From contig NZ_VSFF01000022.1 in assembly GCF_008085905.1 (NCBI RefSeq), forward strand, positions 1 through 64,000: a stretch of DNA of 64,000 nt, read 5' to 3'. The notes under the pieces are model-generated. The model worked only from the letters and a program-made list of their open reading frames with translations. It was not told where the DNA came from and ran no database searches. The stretch is from Actinomadura syzygii. Lineage in GTDB: Bacteria; Actinomycetota; Actinomycetes; Streptosporangiales; Streptosporangiaceae. The stretch's first letter is position 1. Every line of letters begins with the position of its first letter. A program made the position numbers and the translations under genes. Of the stretch, positions 24,861-32,328 are shown piece after piece.

Positions 24861-25064
24861 ATGGCACCCACACACCACCGCGTAGACCTGTCCCGCGCCC
24901 GCTGGCGCAAGAGCAGCTACTCCAACGGCGGCGAGGGCGCGTGCGTTGAGCTCGCGAGCCTGCCGGGCCTGATCGCGGTACGGGACTCCAAGGACCCGGA
25001 CGGGCCGACGCTGACCCTTGAGGCGACGGCATGGCGGAGGTTCGTAATTAGGACTAAGCAGTAG
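24861..25064 (+). CDS. DUF397 domain protein
   Basis: A 67-residue protein carrying the complete DUF397 signature: RARWRKSSYSNGGEGACVELA, then IAVRDSKDPDGPTLTL and WRRFV near the end. DUF397 genes almost always follow an XRE/DUF5753 regulator gene, and the pair is thought to form a regulator-antagonist or toxin-antitoxin-like unit. The partner here has lost its DNA-binding domain, so this gene may be an orphan. ATG 24861 is preferred to the in-frame ATG at 24840 because AAAGGAGG lies between them. Confidence 0.88.
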   Translation: MAPTHHRVDLSRARWRKSSYSNGGEGACVELASLPGLIAVRDSKDPDGPTLTLEATAWRRFVIRTKQ

Positions 25065-25095
25065 CGGAATCCGACGCGATCCTTCTACTGCTTAG
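25054..25095. repeat. 11-bp inverted repeat spanning two convergent stop codons
   Basis: CTAAGCAGTAG (25054-25064) and CTACTGCTTAG (25085-25095) are perfect inverted copies separated by 20 bp. The left copy contains the DUF397 stop, the right copy the stop of the OLD-family gene. The sharp composition change starts here, so it could be an insertion scar or a bidirectional terminator; no T-run is present. Confidence 0.5.
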
Positions 25096-26660
25096 AGTGT
25101 CTCCAAGAAATTACCGAGATCTGTGCCTTCGAGATCGGATCTTGTCATCAATGAGGCTACACGCCAATTATTTGCCTTAGGCCAACCTTGCCCAGGTCCC
25201 TTCTTTTCGTAGGGGCCAAGAGCGGTCGCCGAGTCGCTGAAGGCTCGCTTGACCGCCGCCTCAGGGAAATAGTTCTCAAGAGCGCGCCGTTCGAGTACCA
25301 GACCTTGTATTCCTTGCTGAGCACACAGATCTACAAAGCCTTGGCGATTTCTCGCAAGCGGGGCATCTTCGCTATTGCGCTCACTATCTATGAGGTAGGA
25401 AATGTTGCTACTGATCCGCGAAAGCTGTGAAATTTCTTGCCCGACGTCAGGCCGGATCATTTCATCGCCGTGGAGAGGTAGCATGAGGACTTCATGCTCC
25501 TTGCCATAAAGTCTCAGAAACTGCATTAGCGCTCGAAGTTCAGTCTTCCCCTCGACAAGCAAGATCTTGCTAAAACCAAGCTCCGGCACCCCGCCAAATG
25601 ACAACTGGCCGAGGAGAGTTACAAGCTCACGATCCCTCTCGTAAGGCTGCACACTGCTTGCCTCGCCGAGGGGTTTGGTCAGAGTATAGATTCGGTCGGA
25701 GGCAGTTCTGGCCAAGCCGAGACTGTGGGTGGCGAAGATCACCCCATTGCGGGTGTACTTCGCGAGCGTGGTAAGAAAGTCCAGTTGGAGCGAAGCATGA
25801 AGATTAAGTTCGGGCTCGTCAATCAGCAGAAGGCCGGGACGTCGCACCAGGACGTTGACCAGAACCACGATAAAGTGAGCCAGGCCGGCACCTTGCTCCG
25901 ATAGACGGTAACTCCGACCGTCAGCCATTATTTGAAGAGTCTTCTTATCTGGAGAGGCATTTATATCTAGACTGCTAAAACCAAAAATGCGCTGCAGTTC
26001 GGCAATCAACTGAAAGATGGCTTCGTTGTGAGCGGGATTCTCGCCTGATTTGTATTCCGCGAATGTGTTAACAAATGCATCCCCCGTCTTAATGTCGTAA
26101 TACGAGGCTTGAGCCCCCACATTGATGGTGTTTCGGAATGGGCCGATGTACATAGTGTCAGCCAGCTCGCCCATCGCCGCATGGAACGGCTCGAAACTCA
26201 GCTGACTCGAAAGTTGGGCATCCAACGGCGTGTCCGGACCAGCAATAACCGTTCCTCGCTCTGTTCTTAGCTCTCCAGACGTACCTTCTGAGGTGTACTT
26301 TATCTTATGGACCAAGAGCTCATTGTTGAGCTTGAATGCGCCGGCAGGTCCCTCATGAACGACGAACTCGAGCTCCATTGGCCTCTCCGTGTCCGCTCGG
26401 AGTGCTCGTTCACCTCCAAGCACTATGGGCTGCCAGATCGTTCCCGGAGACCCCCCTCTGAGGAGAGTGGTAGCCCATTGATTTGAATCTGCCCCATATA
26501 TGCGGAGGAGAGTTCTAATCTCATACAGAAAACGAAGCAACGAGCTCTTACCGGAATTATTTACTCCTACAAAGGCCGTAAACCCATCGGCGATGCGGAT
26601 CCGGGCCGGCTCATCCCCAAAGCAGCGATAGTTGCGAATAGCTAGTTCGATGTCAATCAT
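25092..26660 (-). CDS. OLD-family ATP-dependent nuclease (AAA ATPase + Toprim)
   Basis: A 522-residue protein. The ABC/SMC-like ATPase occupies the first 340 residues: Walker A GVNNSGKSSL (about 32-41), the signature-like RLSEQGAGLAHFIVVLVN, Walker B LLLIDEPELNLHA and the H-loop FATHSLGLART. The last 180 residues form a Toprim domain, with the metal-binding Glu in ILLVEGKTEL and the acidic pair in LIDSERNS. This is the OLD architecture, whose members act as DNA nucleases in phage defence. No UvrD-type helicase adjoins, so it is not a Gabija pair. G+C is far below that of the neighbours. The start (ATG 26660 or GTG 26678) is uncertain. Confidence 0.87.
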   Translation of the reverse strand: MIDIELAIRNYRCFGDEPARIRIADGFTAFVGVNNSGKSSLLRFLYEIRTLLRIYGADSNQWATTLLRGGSPGTIWQPIVLGGERALRADTERPMELEFVVHEGPAGAFKLNNELLVHKIKYTSEGTSGELRTERGTVIAGPDTPLDAQLSSQLSFEPFHAAMGELADTMYIGPFRNTINVGAQASYYDIKTGDAFVNTFAEYKSGENPAHNEAIFQLIAELQRIFGFSSLDINASPDKKTLQIMADGRSYRLSEQGAGLAHFIVVLVNVLVRRPGLLLIDEPELNLHASLQLDFLTTLAKYTRNGVIFATHSLGLARTASDRIYTLTKPLGEASSVQPYERDRELVTLLGQLSFGGVPELGFSKILLVEGKTELRALMQFLRLYGKEHEVLMLPLHGDEMIRPDVGQEISQLSRISSNISYLIDSERNSEDAPLARNRQGFVDLCAQQGIQGLVLERRALENYFPEAAVKRAFSDSATALGPYEKKGPGQGWPKANNWRVASLMTRSDLEGTDLGNFLETL

Positions 26661-26757
26661 ATTCTTATTGTAGGGCACTGAGACGAAATGTGGGAGCTAC
26701 ACTAACTTCAGATGGCACCTGAGGTCGGGCGAGAGGGGCAAATGGAGATAATTCGCC

Positions 26758-27069
26758 CTAATCGACGCATCGCGGGGCATATCTTCTCAGTAGTCGCTTC
26801 ATGCTGCTCAAGCTGATGCCATACTCCTCGGCCAGTGCCCGTTGCGTAGTGCCAGCCCGAAATCGGTTGACCACGGCACGAATGTCCGATTCTGTTAGAC
26901 GATCAACAACTCGCTGTCGGGAGAGACGCGCCTCTGAGTTGGGTTGGCTACGGACGCTGGGCGACGCCTCGACCAGCTCAGCCAGGCTCTTCTGGAGGTT
27001 CCGGATGGAGGATTCAAGATCCACAAGGATGTCTGTTCGGTTGGTGTACGGGAGAACCAGGCCCACCAC
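26758..27069 (-). CDS. small helix-turn-helix protein (recombinase-type HTH)
   Basis: A 103-residue protein. The N-terminal half is a probable coiled coil (ILVDLESSIRNLQKSLAELVEA). The C-terminal half, RLTESDIRAVVNRFRAGTTQRALAEEYGISLSSMKRLLRRY, is an HTH like the DNA-binding tail of resolvases. Stand-alone genes of this type are frequent beside mobile islands in actinomycetes. It starts at GTG with GAGAAGAA upstream. Same strand as, and 98 bp upstream of, the OLD-family gene, so co-expression or regulation is possible but unproven. Confidence 0.7.
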   Translation of the reverse strand: MVGLVLPYTNRTDILVDLESSIRNLQKSLAELVEASPSVRSQPNSEARLSRQRVVDRLTESDIRAVVNRFRAGTTQRALAEEYGISLSSMKRLLRRYAPRCVD

Positions 27070-27129
27070 TTCTTCTCACCGGCGACTGACGCCGTCCGTC
27101 TTTGGCGGGCGTGTATCCCGGGTGCGTAT

Positions 27130-27154
27130 CTCCAAGTGACTACTCACTTTGGAG
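27130..27154 (+). promoter_or_regulatory. hairpin sequestering the ribosome binding site of the HAF gene
   Basis: CTCCAAGTGA (27130-27139), loop CTAC, and TCACTTTGGAG (27144-27154) form a stem with one bulged base. The 3' arm contains the GGAG of the GGAGGAAG ribosome binding site that precedes the ATG at 27160, so in the folded mRNA the site would be paired with CTCC. A translational switch or RNA thermometer is possible (inference). Confidence 0.5.
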
Positions 27155-27159
27155 GAAGC

Positions 27160-28239
27160 ATGCGGAAACGGATAGCGCGCGCCCTTGCTCTGCTCGCGGC
27201 GCCCGTCGCGGTCGCGGCGGCGGCCGTGGTGCCCGCCCAGGCGGCCGCCAGGGCTCCAGCGCACTACCAGTTGACCGTGATCAAGGCTGCGAACGGTGCG
27301 TTCGGGAACGTTCCGTACGCCATCAACGCCGCCGGGCACACCGCCGGGCTCGCCTCGTTCCCCGGCAAGAACCAGAGCGCCTACCTCTCCACCAGTCCTA
27401 CGCAGCTGACCAGCCTGCCCGGCATCGTCCCGAACGACCCGACCTTGGCCGACGCCACGGCGGCGTACGGGGTGAACTCCTCCGACACCGTCGTCGGCTC
27501 CGCCTATGAGACGCTGCCGATCCGCGAGACCGCGGTGGTCTGGCGCAACGGCGTCCCGACCGACCTGCGCATCCTGCCCACCGACGGGCACGTCCAGGCG
27601 CGGGCGATCAACGACGCCGGTCAGATCGCAGGGACGGGATTCGACACCGGCACCGCCTGGCTGTACCAGAACGGGCAGACGTCCGTGCTGCCGGCGCTGC
27701 CCGGCGGCCACGCCGCCGAGGCGTTCGGGATCACGGCCGACGGCCAGGTCCTCGGCCTGTCCTCGACGTCGAACGACACCAGCAACGCCGAGGCCACGGT
27801 GTGGCGCGACGGGACGCCGAGGGACCTGGGCTCGCTGCCCGGCAGCACATGGTCGGAGGTGCACGCCATGAACGCGAGCGGCATCGCGGTCGGCGCCGCC
27901 GGGGTCGGCGGCGGCGAGTTCTCACCCCGCCACCCCGTGATGTTCAGCGGTGGCAAGGTGACCGACCTGTGGCCCGACCTCGGCGGCAGCACCTTCGGCG
28001 CAGCCCAGGCCATCAACAGGTCCGGCACGATCGTCGGTGACGGTCGCGGCGGCTGGGTTTATAGCAATGGTGTCCGCACCGACCTGACCACTCTCATTCC
28101 GGCCGACAGCGGATTGCGGATCACCGCCGCCTACGGGATCAACGACGCGGGGCAGATCGCCGCCTCCGCCGTCTCCACTTCCAACAGGCACGTTTCGTTC
28201 GCCGTCCTGCTCACACCGGATTCGTCCGCTACTCGGTAG
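27160..28239 (+). CDS. secreted HAF-repeat protein
   Basis: A 359-residue protein with a signal peptide (RKRIARALALLAAPVAVAAAAVVPAQAAA). The mature part contains at least six copies of the HAF-type 'AIN..G...G' repeat: YAINAAGHTAGLA, YGVNSSDTVVGSA, RAINDAGQIAGTG, FGITADGQVLGLS, HAMNASGIAVGAA, QAINRSGTIVGDG and YGINDAGQIAAS, alternating with short strands such as AVVWRNGVPTDL. This suggests an extracellular beta-propeller-like fold of unknown role. The ATG follows GGAGGAAGC, embedded in a hairpin. The 3' end overlaps the convergent TioE gene by 11 bp. Confidence 0.85.
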   Translation: MRKRIARALALLAAPVAVAAAAVVPAQAAARAPAHYQLTVIKAANGAFGNVPYAINAAGHTAGLASFPGKNQSAYLSTSPTQLTSLPGIVPNDPTLADATAAYGVNSSDTVVGSAYETLPIRETAVVWRNGVPTDLRILPTDGHVQARAINDAGQIAGTGFDTGTAWLYQNGQTSVLPALPGGHAAEAFGITADGQVLGLSSTSNDTSNAEATVWRDGTPRDLGSLPGSTWSEVHAMNASGIAVGAAGVGGGEFSPRHPVMFSGGKVTDLWPDLGGSTFGAAQAINRSGTIVGDGRGGWVYSNGVRTDLTTLIPADSGLRITAAYGINDAGQIAASAVSTSNRHVSFAVLLTPDSSATR

Positions 28240-28924
28240 CTCGCTTGTCGCGGGCGTCCAGGTAGGCGTCCAGCTCGGCGGCGCCCTTGAGCATGGCGCG
28301 GGCGCGAGTGGAGAGTCGGGTCCGCCAGTCGCGGAGGGTGGACTCCAGTGGGGCGACGCCTCCGGCCGAGCGGACCTGCTCGATCAGCGGGGCGATCTGC
28401 TCCAGCAGGTAGCCGCCCCGTCTGAGCTGGTGGACGAGCCGCGCGTCCCGCACGTCGGCCGCGCCGTAGACCCGGTAGCCCGTCCGGGGATCGCGGCGCG
28501 GCCGGACCAGCCCGGCGCTCTCCCATTTGCGCAGGGTGGCGGGACGGAGGCCGAGCCGCCTGGCCAGGGGCCCGATGAGGACGTCACCGCGTTCCGGCGG
28601 CACGGGCGCCAGGTCGCGGAGCGCGGCCTCGACCGCCTGGAGGGTGCGGCGGTCGTCCAGGAGCCGCTCGTGGCTCTCGTCGATGAGCAGCAGCGCGTCC
28701 TGGACGTCGCCCCGGTTGACCGCCTGCATGATCGCGGTGGCCGTCCGGTGCCCGTGCCCGGGGACGAGGGCCAGGAACGCGCGCAGGGCCAGCGCGTGCA
28801 GCGGGGTGTAGGCGCGGTAGCCGTGGACGGAGCGTTCGGCGGCGGGCAGCGCCCCGGCGTCCTCGTAGTTCCTGACCGCCTGGGTGGACAGACCGTGCTC
28901 GCGCGCCAGGTCGACCGGCCTCAT
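28229..28924 (-). CDS. TioE family regulator with two MerR-type HTH domains
   Basis: A 231-residue protein with two winged-helix units: residues 1-60 (MRPVDLAREHGLSTQAVRNYEDAGALPAAERSVHGYRAYTP) and 110-180 (IGPLARRLGLRPATLRKWESAGLVRPRRDPRTGYRVYGAADVRDARLVHQLRRGG). Two MerR HTHs in one chain is the TioE hallmark, first described from the thiocoraline cluster as a self-resistance-type regulator. It is divergent from the second erythromycin-esterase-like gene; the gap holds a TTTCGCGCGAAA palindrome and a TACATCGA/TCGAATGTA repeat, so that gene is its likely target. Confidence 0.88.
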   Translation of the reverse strand: MRPVDLAREHGLSTQAVRNYEDAGALPAAERSVHGYRAYTPLHALALRAFLALVPGHGHRTATAIMQAVNRGDVQDALLLIDESHERLLDDRRTLQAVEAALRDLAPVPPERGDVLIGPLARRLGLRPATLRKWESAGLVRPRRDPRTGYRVYGAADVRDARLVHQLRRGGYLLEQIAPLIEQVRSAGGVAPLESTLRDWRTRLSTRARAMLKGAAELDAYLDARDKRATE

Positions 28925-28967
28925 GGGTGCACGTCCGTTTGAAGGTTCATCGCCGAATGGCTCGCAT

Positions 28968-29015
28968 TTTCGCGCGAAAGTTTACATCGAATGTTCAACG
29001 ATACCGTCGAATGTA
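28968..29015. promoter_or_regulatory. palindromes in the TioE / erythromycin-esterase-like gap
   Basis: TTTCGCGCGAAA (28968-28979) is a perfect 12-bp palindrome. Next to it TACATCGA (28983-28990) and TCGAATGTA (29007-29015) are inverted, and TCGAATGT occurs twice as a direct repeat 20 bp apart. The right arm overlaps the ATG at 29015, so binding could block both transcription and translation start. Operator function is inferred. Confidence 0.5.
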
Positions 29016-30184
29016 TGGACATCAAGGACATGGCCTGGCCGGTCGACGGCGCGGGCATCTCGGCGTTCCTGCGGTCGCTTCCCGCCCGGCCCGCGCTGCT
29101 CGGCCTGGGCGAGGCCCGGCATTTCGTCGGAGAGCTGGGCGAGCTACGCAACGAGGTCTTCCGGTATCTGGTCGAGCACGAGGGCTACCGGTCGTTCGCC
29201 ATCGAGAGCGACTGCCTCAAGGCCCTGGTCGTGGACGACTACCTCGCGACGGGTGCGGGCACGCTCGACGACGTCATGGAACGCGGCTTCAGCCACCGTT
29301 TCGGCACGACGCCCGCCAACCGCGAACTCGTGCGCTGGATGCGCGAATACAACCGGGAGCACGACGAGAGACTCCGGTTCTTCGGGTTCGACGGCCCGCT
29401 GGAGTACTGGGCGGCGAGCCCGCGCGAGGCGCTCACCGCTCTCCACGCCCTCCTCGACGGCCCGCTCCCCCACACCTTGGAGACCATCGACGAGCTGCTG
29501 GGCCCGGACGAACGGTGGTCGGACGAGGCCACGGCCATGGACCCGTCCCGGTCGATCGGGCAGTCCGCCGACGCCCGGCGGCTGCGCCTGGTCGCCGACG
29601 ACCTGCTGGGCCTGCTCGACACCCAGGCGCCGCGGCTCGGCGAACGGGACGCGGAACGCGCCGCGCTGTACGCGCGCACCGCCGTCGGCCTGCTCCGCTA
29701 CCACCATTGGATGGCCGACACGTCCCCGGAACGGTGGTCCCGGCTGTCGGCGCTGCGGGACGCGATGATGGCCGCCAACCTGCGGGCCGTCGCCGCGCGC
29801 GGCCGTCCCGCCCTGGCCTTCGGCCACAACCTCCACCTGCAACGGAACAAGAGCGCCATGCGGTTCGGCGACCAGGAACTGGAATGGTGGAGCGCCGGGG
29901 CGATCGCGGCGACGCACCTCGGCGACCGGTACGCCTTCCTGGCCACGGCCCTCGGGACGGCCGGCGACGACGTCCCGCCTCCGGACAGCGTCGAGGGAAT
30001 CCTGTCCGCCCTGCCCTGGGACCGCTTTCTCGTCGACGCGCGCCGTCTGCCCGAAGCGCTCAGCGAAGCCACCCCGCGCGTCTCCAGCGACTTCGCCTAC
30101 TTCCCCCTGGACCCGGCCCGGCTCGGCACGATGGACGGCATCGCCTTCGTCGGAACGGCCGTCCATTTGGATTCGGTGACCTGA
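28991..30184 (+). CDS. erythromycin esterase family protein (second of two)
   Basis: A 397-residue soluble protein of the Ere superfamily. Conserved features: LLGLGEARHFVGELGELRNEVFRYLVEHEGYRSFAIESDC (Glu/His and the second Glu) and RPALAFGHNLHLQRNKSAMRF (the His loop, HNLH). It is more diverged from the gene at 4690-6039 than expected of a recent duplicate. The internal ATG at 29015 is an equally credible start; neither has a good ribosome site. Divergence from a TioE-type regulator, a class linked to drug sensing, makes an antibiotic-modifying or self-protection role more plausible than for the first copy. Confidence 0.87.
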   Translation: MFNDTVECMDIKDMAWPVDGAGISAFLRSLPARPALLGLGEARHFVGELGELRNEVFRYLVEHEGYRSFAIESDCLKALVVDDYLATGAGTLDDVMERGFSHRFGTTPANRELVRWMREYNREHDERLRFFGFDGPLEYWAASPREALTALHALLDGPLPHTLETIDELLGPDERWSDEATAMDPSRSIGQSADARRLRLVADDLLGLLDTQAPRLGERDAERAALYARTAVGLLRYHHWMADTSPERWSRLSALRDAMMAANLRAVAARGRPALAFGHNLHLQRNKSAMRFGDQELEWWSAGAIAATHLGDRYAFLATALGTAGDDVPPPDSVEGILSALPWDRFLVDARRLPEALSEATPRVSSDFAYFPLDPARLGTMDGIAFVGTAVHLDSVT

Positions 30185-30223
30185 AAGACCGCGCGGGTGC
30201 CGGGGGCCAGTAGGTGAGCACGG

Positions 30224-30249
30224 GATATATGGGGCGAAGCTCCGATATC
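30224..30249 (+). other. hairpin GATAT/ATATC upstream of the WD40 gene
   Basis: GATAT (30224-30228) and ATATC (30245-30249) enclose GGGGC-GAA-GCTCC, which also pairs with one G-U. It lies in the 106-bp gap between the Ere-like and WD40 genes, 42 bp before the WD40 ATG. It could be a terminator or an operator; no T-run is present. Confidence 0.35.
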
Positions 30250-30290
30250 TTGGCCGAGTCTGGTTTCTGGTCCGCGTGATCGGAGGGTCG

Positions 30291-32297
30291 ATGCCTGGAC
30301 GTCCGCACACTGATGGCGACGATTTCGTGCCCCTTCCCTTCGGGGCTCAGATCGTCCCGGCGCTGGGCGGGCCCGACGCGTTCCTGGAGGTCGTGGACAC
30401 CGGGCTGGTGGACGGGCGCCCGGTCGTGATCAGCGACGGGCCGGACGGCCTGGTGCGGATCTGGGACCTCGGGTCCCACCGGCAGATCGGCCCGCCGCTG
30501 GAGGGCGAGTCCCGGATGACGGTCCGGTCGCTGGCCTTCGGTCACCTGGACGGAAGGCCCGTCGCCGTGCGGGGCAACGGCGACCTGACGATCTGGGAGC
30601 TGACCGGGCACGGGCAGACCGACCGGCCCGCCGAACCGCGCACCATCAGGCACAACGACAGAGGGTCGGTCTACTCGGCGGCCTGCGGCGTGCTCGACGG
30701 ACGCTCGATCACGGTCACCGGCGCCCACGACACGACCGTCCGCGTCTGGGACCTCGGCGACGGCGCCCAGATGGGCGGGCCGCTGATCGGCCACGAGTCG
30801 GCGGTGCGGGCGGTGGCCGTCGACGTGCTCGCCCGGCGGACCATCGCCGTCAGCGGCAGCGAGGACAACACCGTCCGGGTCTGGGACCTGGCGTCCGGCA
30901 TGCAGCGCGGCCGGGCCCTGACCGGGCACACGAAGCCGGTCCGGGCCGTGGCCGTGGGCATGGTCGACGGGCGGCCCGTCGCCGTCAGCGGCAGCGACGA
31001 CAAGACCGTGCGGCTGTGGGACCTGCCCACCTGCGAGCAGATCGGCCCCACCATGACCGGCCACGACGGCTGGATCCGGACGGTGGCCCTCGCCGCGCCG
31101 GACGGCGTCCCGATCGTCATCAGCGGCAGCCACGACTTCACCGTGCGGATCTGGGACGCGCGCACCGGCGAGCAGATCGGCATGCCTCTCAGGGACGGCC
31201 GGACCCTCGGCATCGGATCGGTCGCCTACTCCCTGCTCGGGGGCCGTCCCCGCGTCATCGCCGCCGACGGCCACGGTTTCGCCCGCGTCTGGGACCTGGA
31301 CGCGCACCGCGCGATGGGCGAGGGCTCCCCCACCCGCTACGCCGCCGAGCTGCCCGGCACCTGGACCGATCCCGACTCCGGCGACGTCTACGACCTGACC
31401 GGCCCATTGGTCGACGACGAGGACGGAGACTGGAAGTACGTCGATTTCGACGGCTTCGAACCCCTCGTGACCGACACCGACGACCCTCGTCTCGCGTGGA
31501 GCGTCGTCGCCGCGCACCACGCATTCGGCTTCAGCGAGATCGTCACTCCCGGCCCGATGGAACCCGCCTTCACGCGGATCACCGCCGAGGAATGCCCGTC
31601 CTGCGGAAGCGAATCCGACCCTGGTGAAGAGATCTCCATCGACACAGCCCTCACCGGCTTTCTCGACTGCCTCAGGCACGACCCCGCGATGACCGACGAA
31701 CGCTACGAGGATATGGAAGACGCCGTCCAAAGCCTGCGCGGCTCCGTGGGCTGGCATCTGGAGGACGGTTCCAAGTCCCCGGCGACCGAACTGCCCGACC
31801 ACATGTGGGAATTCCTCCGCGTCTGGATGCCGCGCAACATCTCCTCCGGCGATGACGAAGAAGACGGGGAAATGGCGGCGATCGGCGAGATGGTCGAGCA
31901 CCTCGCCGGATGGCTGCGCGAGCGGGGACACCTGCCCGCCGGCGCCGCCGAGGAAATGGCCGGCGCGGGACGGAAGGCCGCCCGCGACCTTCCCGCCGGA
32001 ACACGCGCCAAGCGGATACTCAGCGACCTCATCGTGGACAGTCCCTTCGCCTTCCGCAATCTCGACCCCGAGGAGGTCCTCGAAGAATGGATGGGCAACA
32101 TGTCCATCGCCACGACCGGAAACGGCGCTCTCCGGTTCACCGAAGGCTATGACGACGACCCTCCGCAGGACATGACGCTCTTGGTCGCCGCGGATGTCGC
32201 GGAGCAGATCGGCGTGGGCTGGACGGTCTGGGTCCGCCTCGTCCGCACCGAGTCCGACGGCTGGCAGTTCAGCCAGATCGGCACCGTTTTCACGTGA
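30291..32297 (+). CDS. WD40 beta-propeller protein with unrecognised C-terminal half
   Basis: A 668-residue cytosolic protein. Residues 20-350 contain seven WD units ending VRIWDLGSHRQIG, LTIWELTGHGQT, VRVWDLGDGAQMG, VRVWDLASGMQRG, VRLWDLPTCEQIG, VRIWDARTGEQIG and ARVWDLDAHRAMG, enough for one closed propeller. From about residue 350 the sequence is of a different, acidic kind (DIYDLTGPLVDDEDGD-like region, ECPSCGSESDPGEE, then helical segments and FVADVAEQIGVGWTVWVRL). I recognise no family there; the two Cys could bind metal. ATG 30291 is chosen over a GTG 15 bp upstream because of GGAGGG. The alpha/beta hydrolase 31 bp downstream is probably co-transcribed. Confidence 0.8.
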   Translation: MPGRPHTDGDDFVPLPFGAQIVPALGGPDAFLEVVDTGLVDGRPVVISDGPDGLVRIWDLGSHRQIGPPLEGESRMTVRSLAFGHLDGRPVAVRGNGDLTIWELTGHGQTDRPAEPRTIRHNDRGSVYSAACGVLDGRSITVTGAHDTTVRVWDLGDGAQMGGPLIGHESAVRAVAVDVLARRTIAVSGSEDNTVRVWDLASGMQRGRALTGHTKPVRAVAVGMVDGRPVAVSGSDDKTVRLWDLPTCEQIGPTMTGHDGWIRTVALAAPDGVPIVISGSHDFTVRIWDARTGEQIGMPLRDGRTLGIGSVAYSLLGGRPRVIAADGHGFARVWDLDAHRAMGEGSPTRYAAELPGTWTDPDSGDVYDLTGPLVDDEDGDWKYVDFDGFEPLVTDTDDPRLAWSVVAAHHAFGFSEIVTPGPMEPAFTRITAEECPSCGSESDPGEEISIDTALTGFLDCLRHDPAMTDERYEDMEDAVQSLRGSVGWHLEDGSKSPATELPDHMWEFLRVWMPRNISSGDDEEDGEMAAIGEMVEHLAGWLRERGHLPAGAAEEMAGAGRKAARDLPAGTRAKRILSDLIVDSPFAFRNLDPEEVLEEWMGNMSIATTGNGALRFTEGYDDDPPQDMTLLVAADVAEQIGVGWTVWVRLVRTESDGWQFSQIGTVFT

Positions 32298-32328
32298 CCG
32301 TCCCGCTCAGAGAGGACGCGGAGGGCCG

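Larger units (their letters stand above)
22413..27069. mobile_element. decayed integrative element / genomic island at tRNA-Val
   Basis: Between tRNA-Val and the chromosomal HAF gene lie a broken serine recombinase, a fragment of a conjugation-type gene, a small overlapping ORF, a headless DUF5753 gene, a DUF397 gene, an AT-rich OLD-family gene and a recombinase-like HTH gene. Base composition changes visibly at about 25.05 kb. The right boundary is a guess: I found no copy of the tRNA-Val 3' end to serve as attR. The island could be two or more insertions laid side by side. Confidence 0.5.

Noticed and set aside
25188..25430. Small plus-strand ORF inside the OLD gene
   Set aside because: It is antisense to the conserved Toprim coding sequence and has no ribosome site or recognisable motif.
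25092..26660. Gabija (GajA/GajB) defence system
   Set aside because: No UvrD-like helicase gene is adjacent; the only neighbours are the small HTH and DUF397 genes.
22413..27160. A direct repeat of the tRNA-Val 3' end marking attR
   Set aside because: I looked for copies of GGTTCAATCCC and ATCGCCCACC to the right and saw none, so the element's right end cannot be placed.
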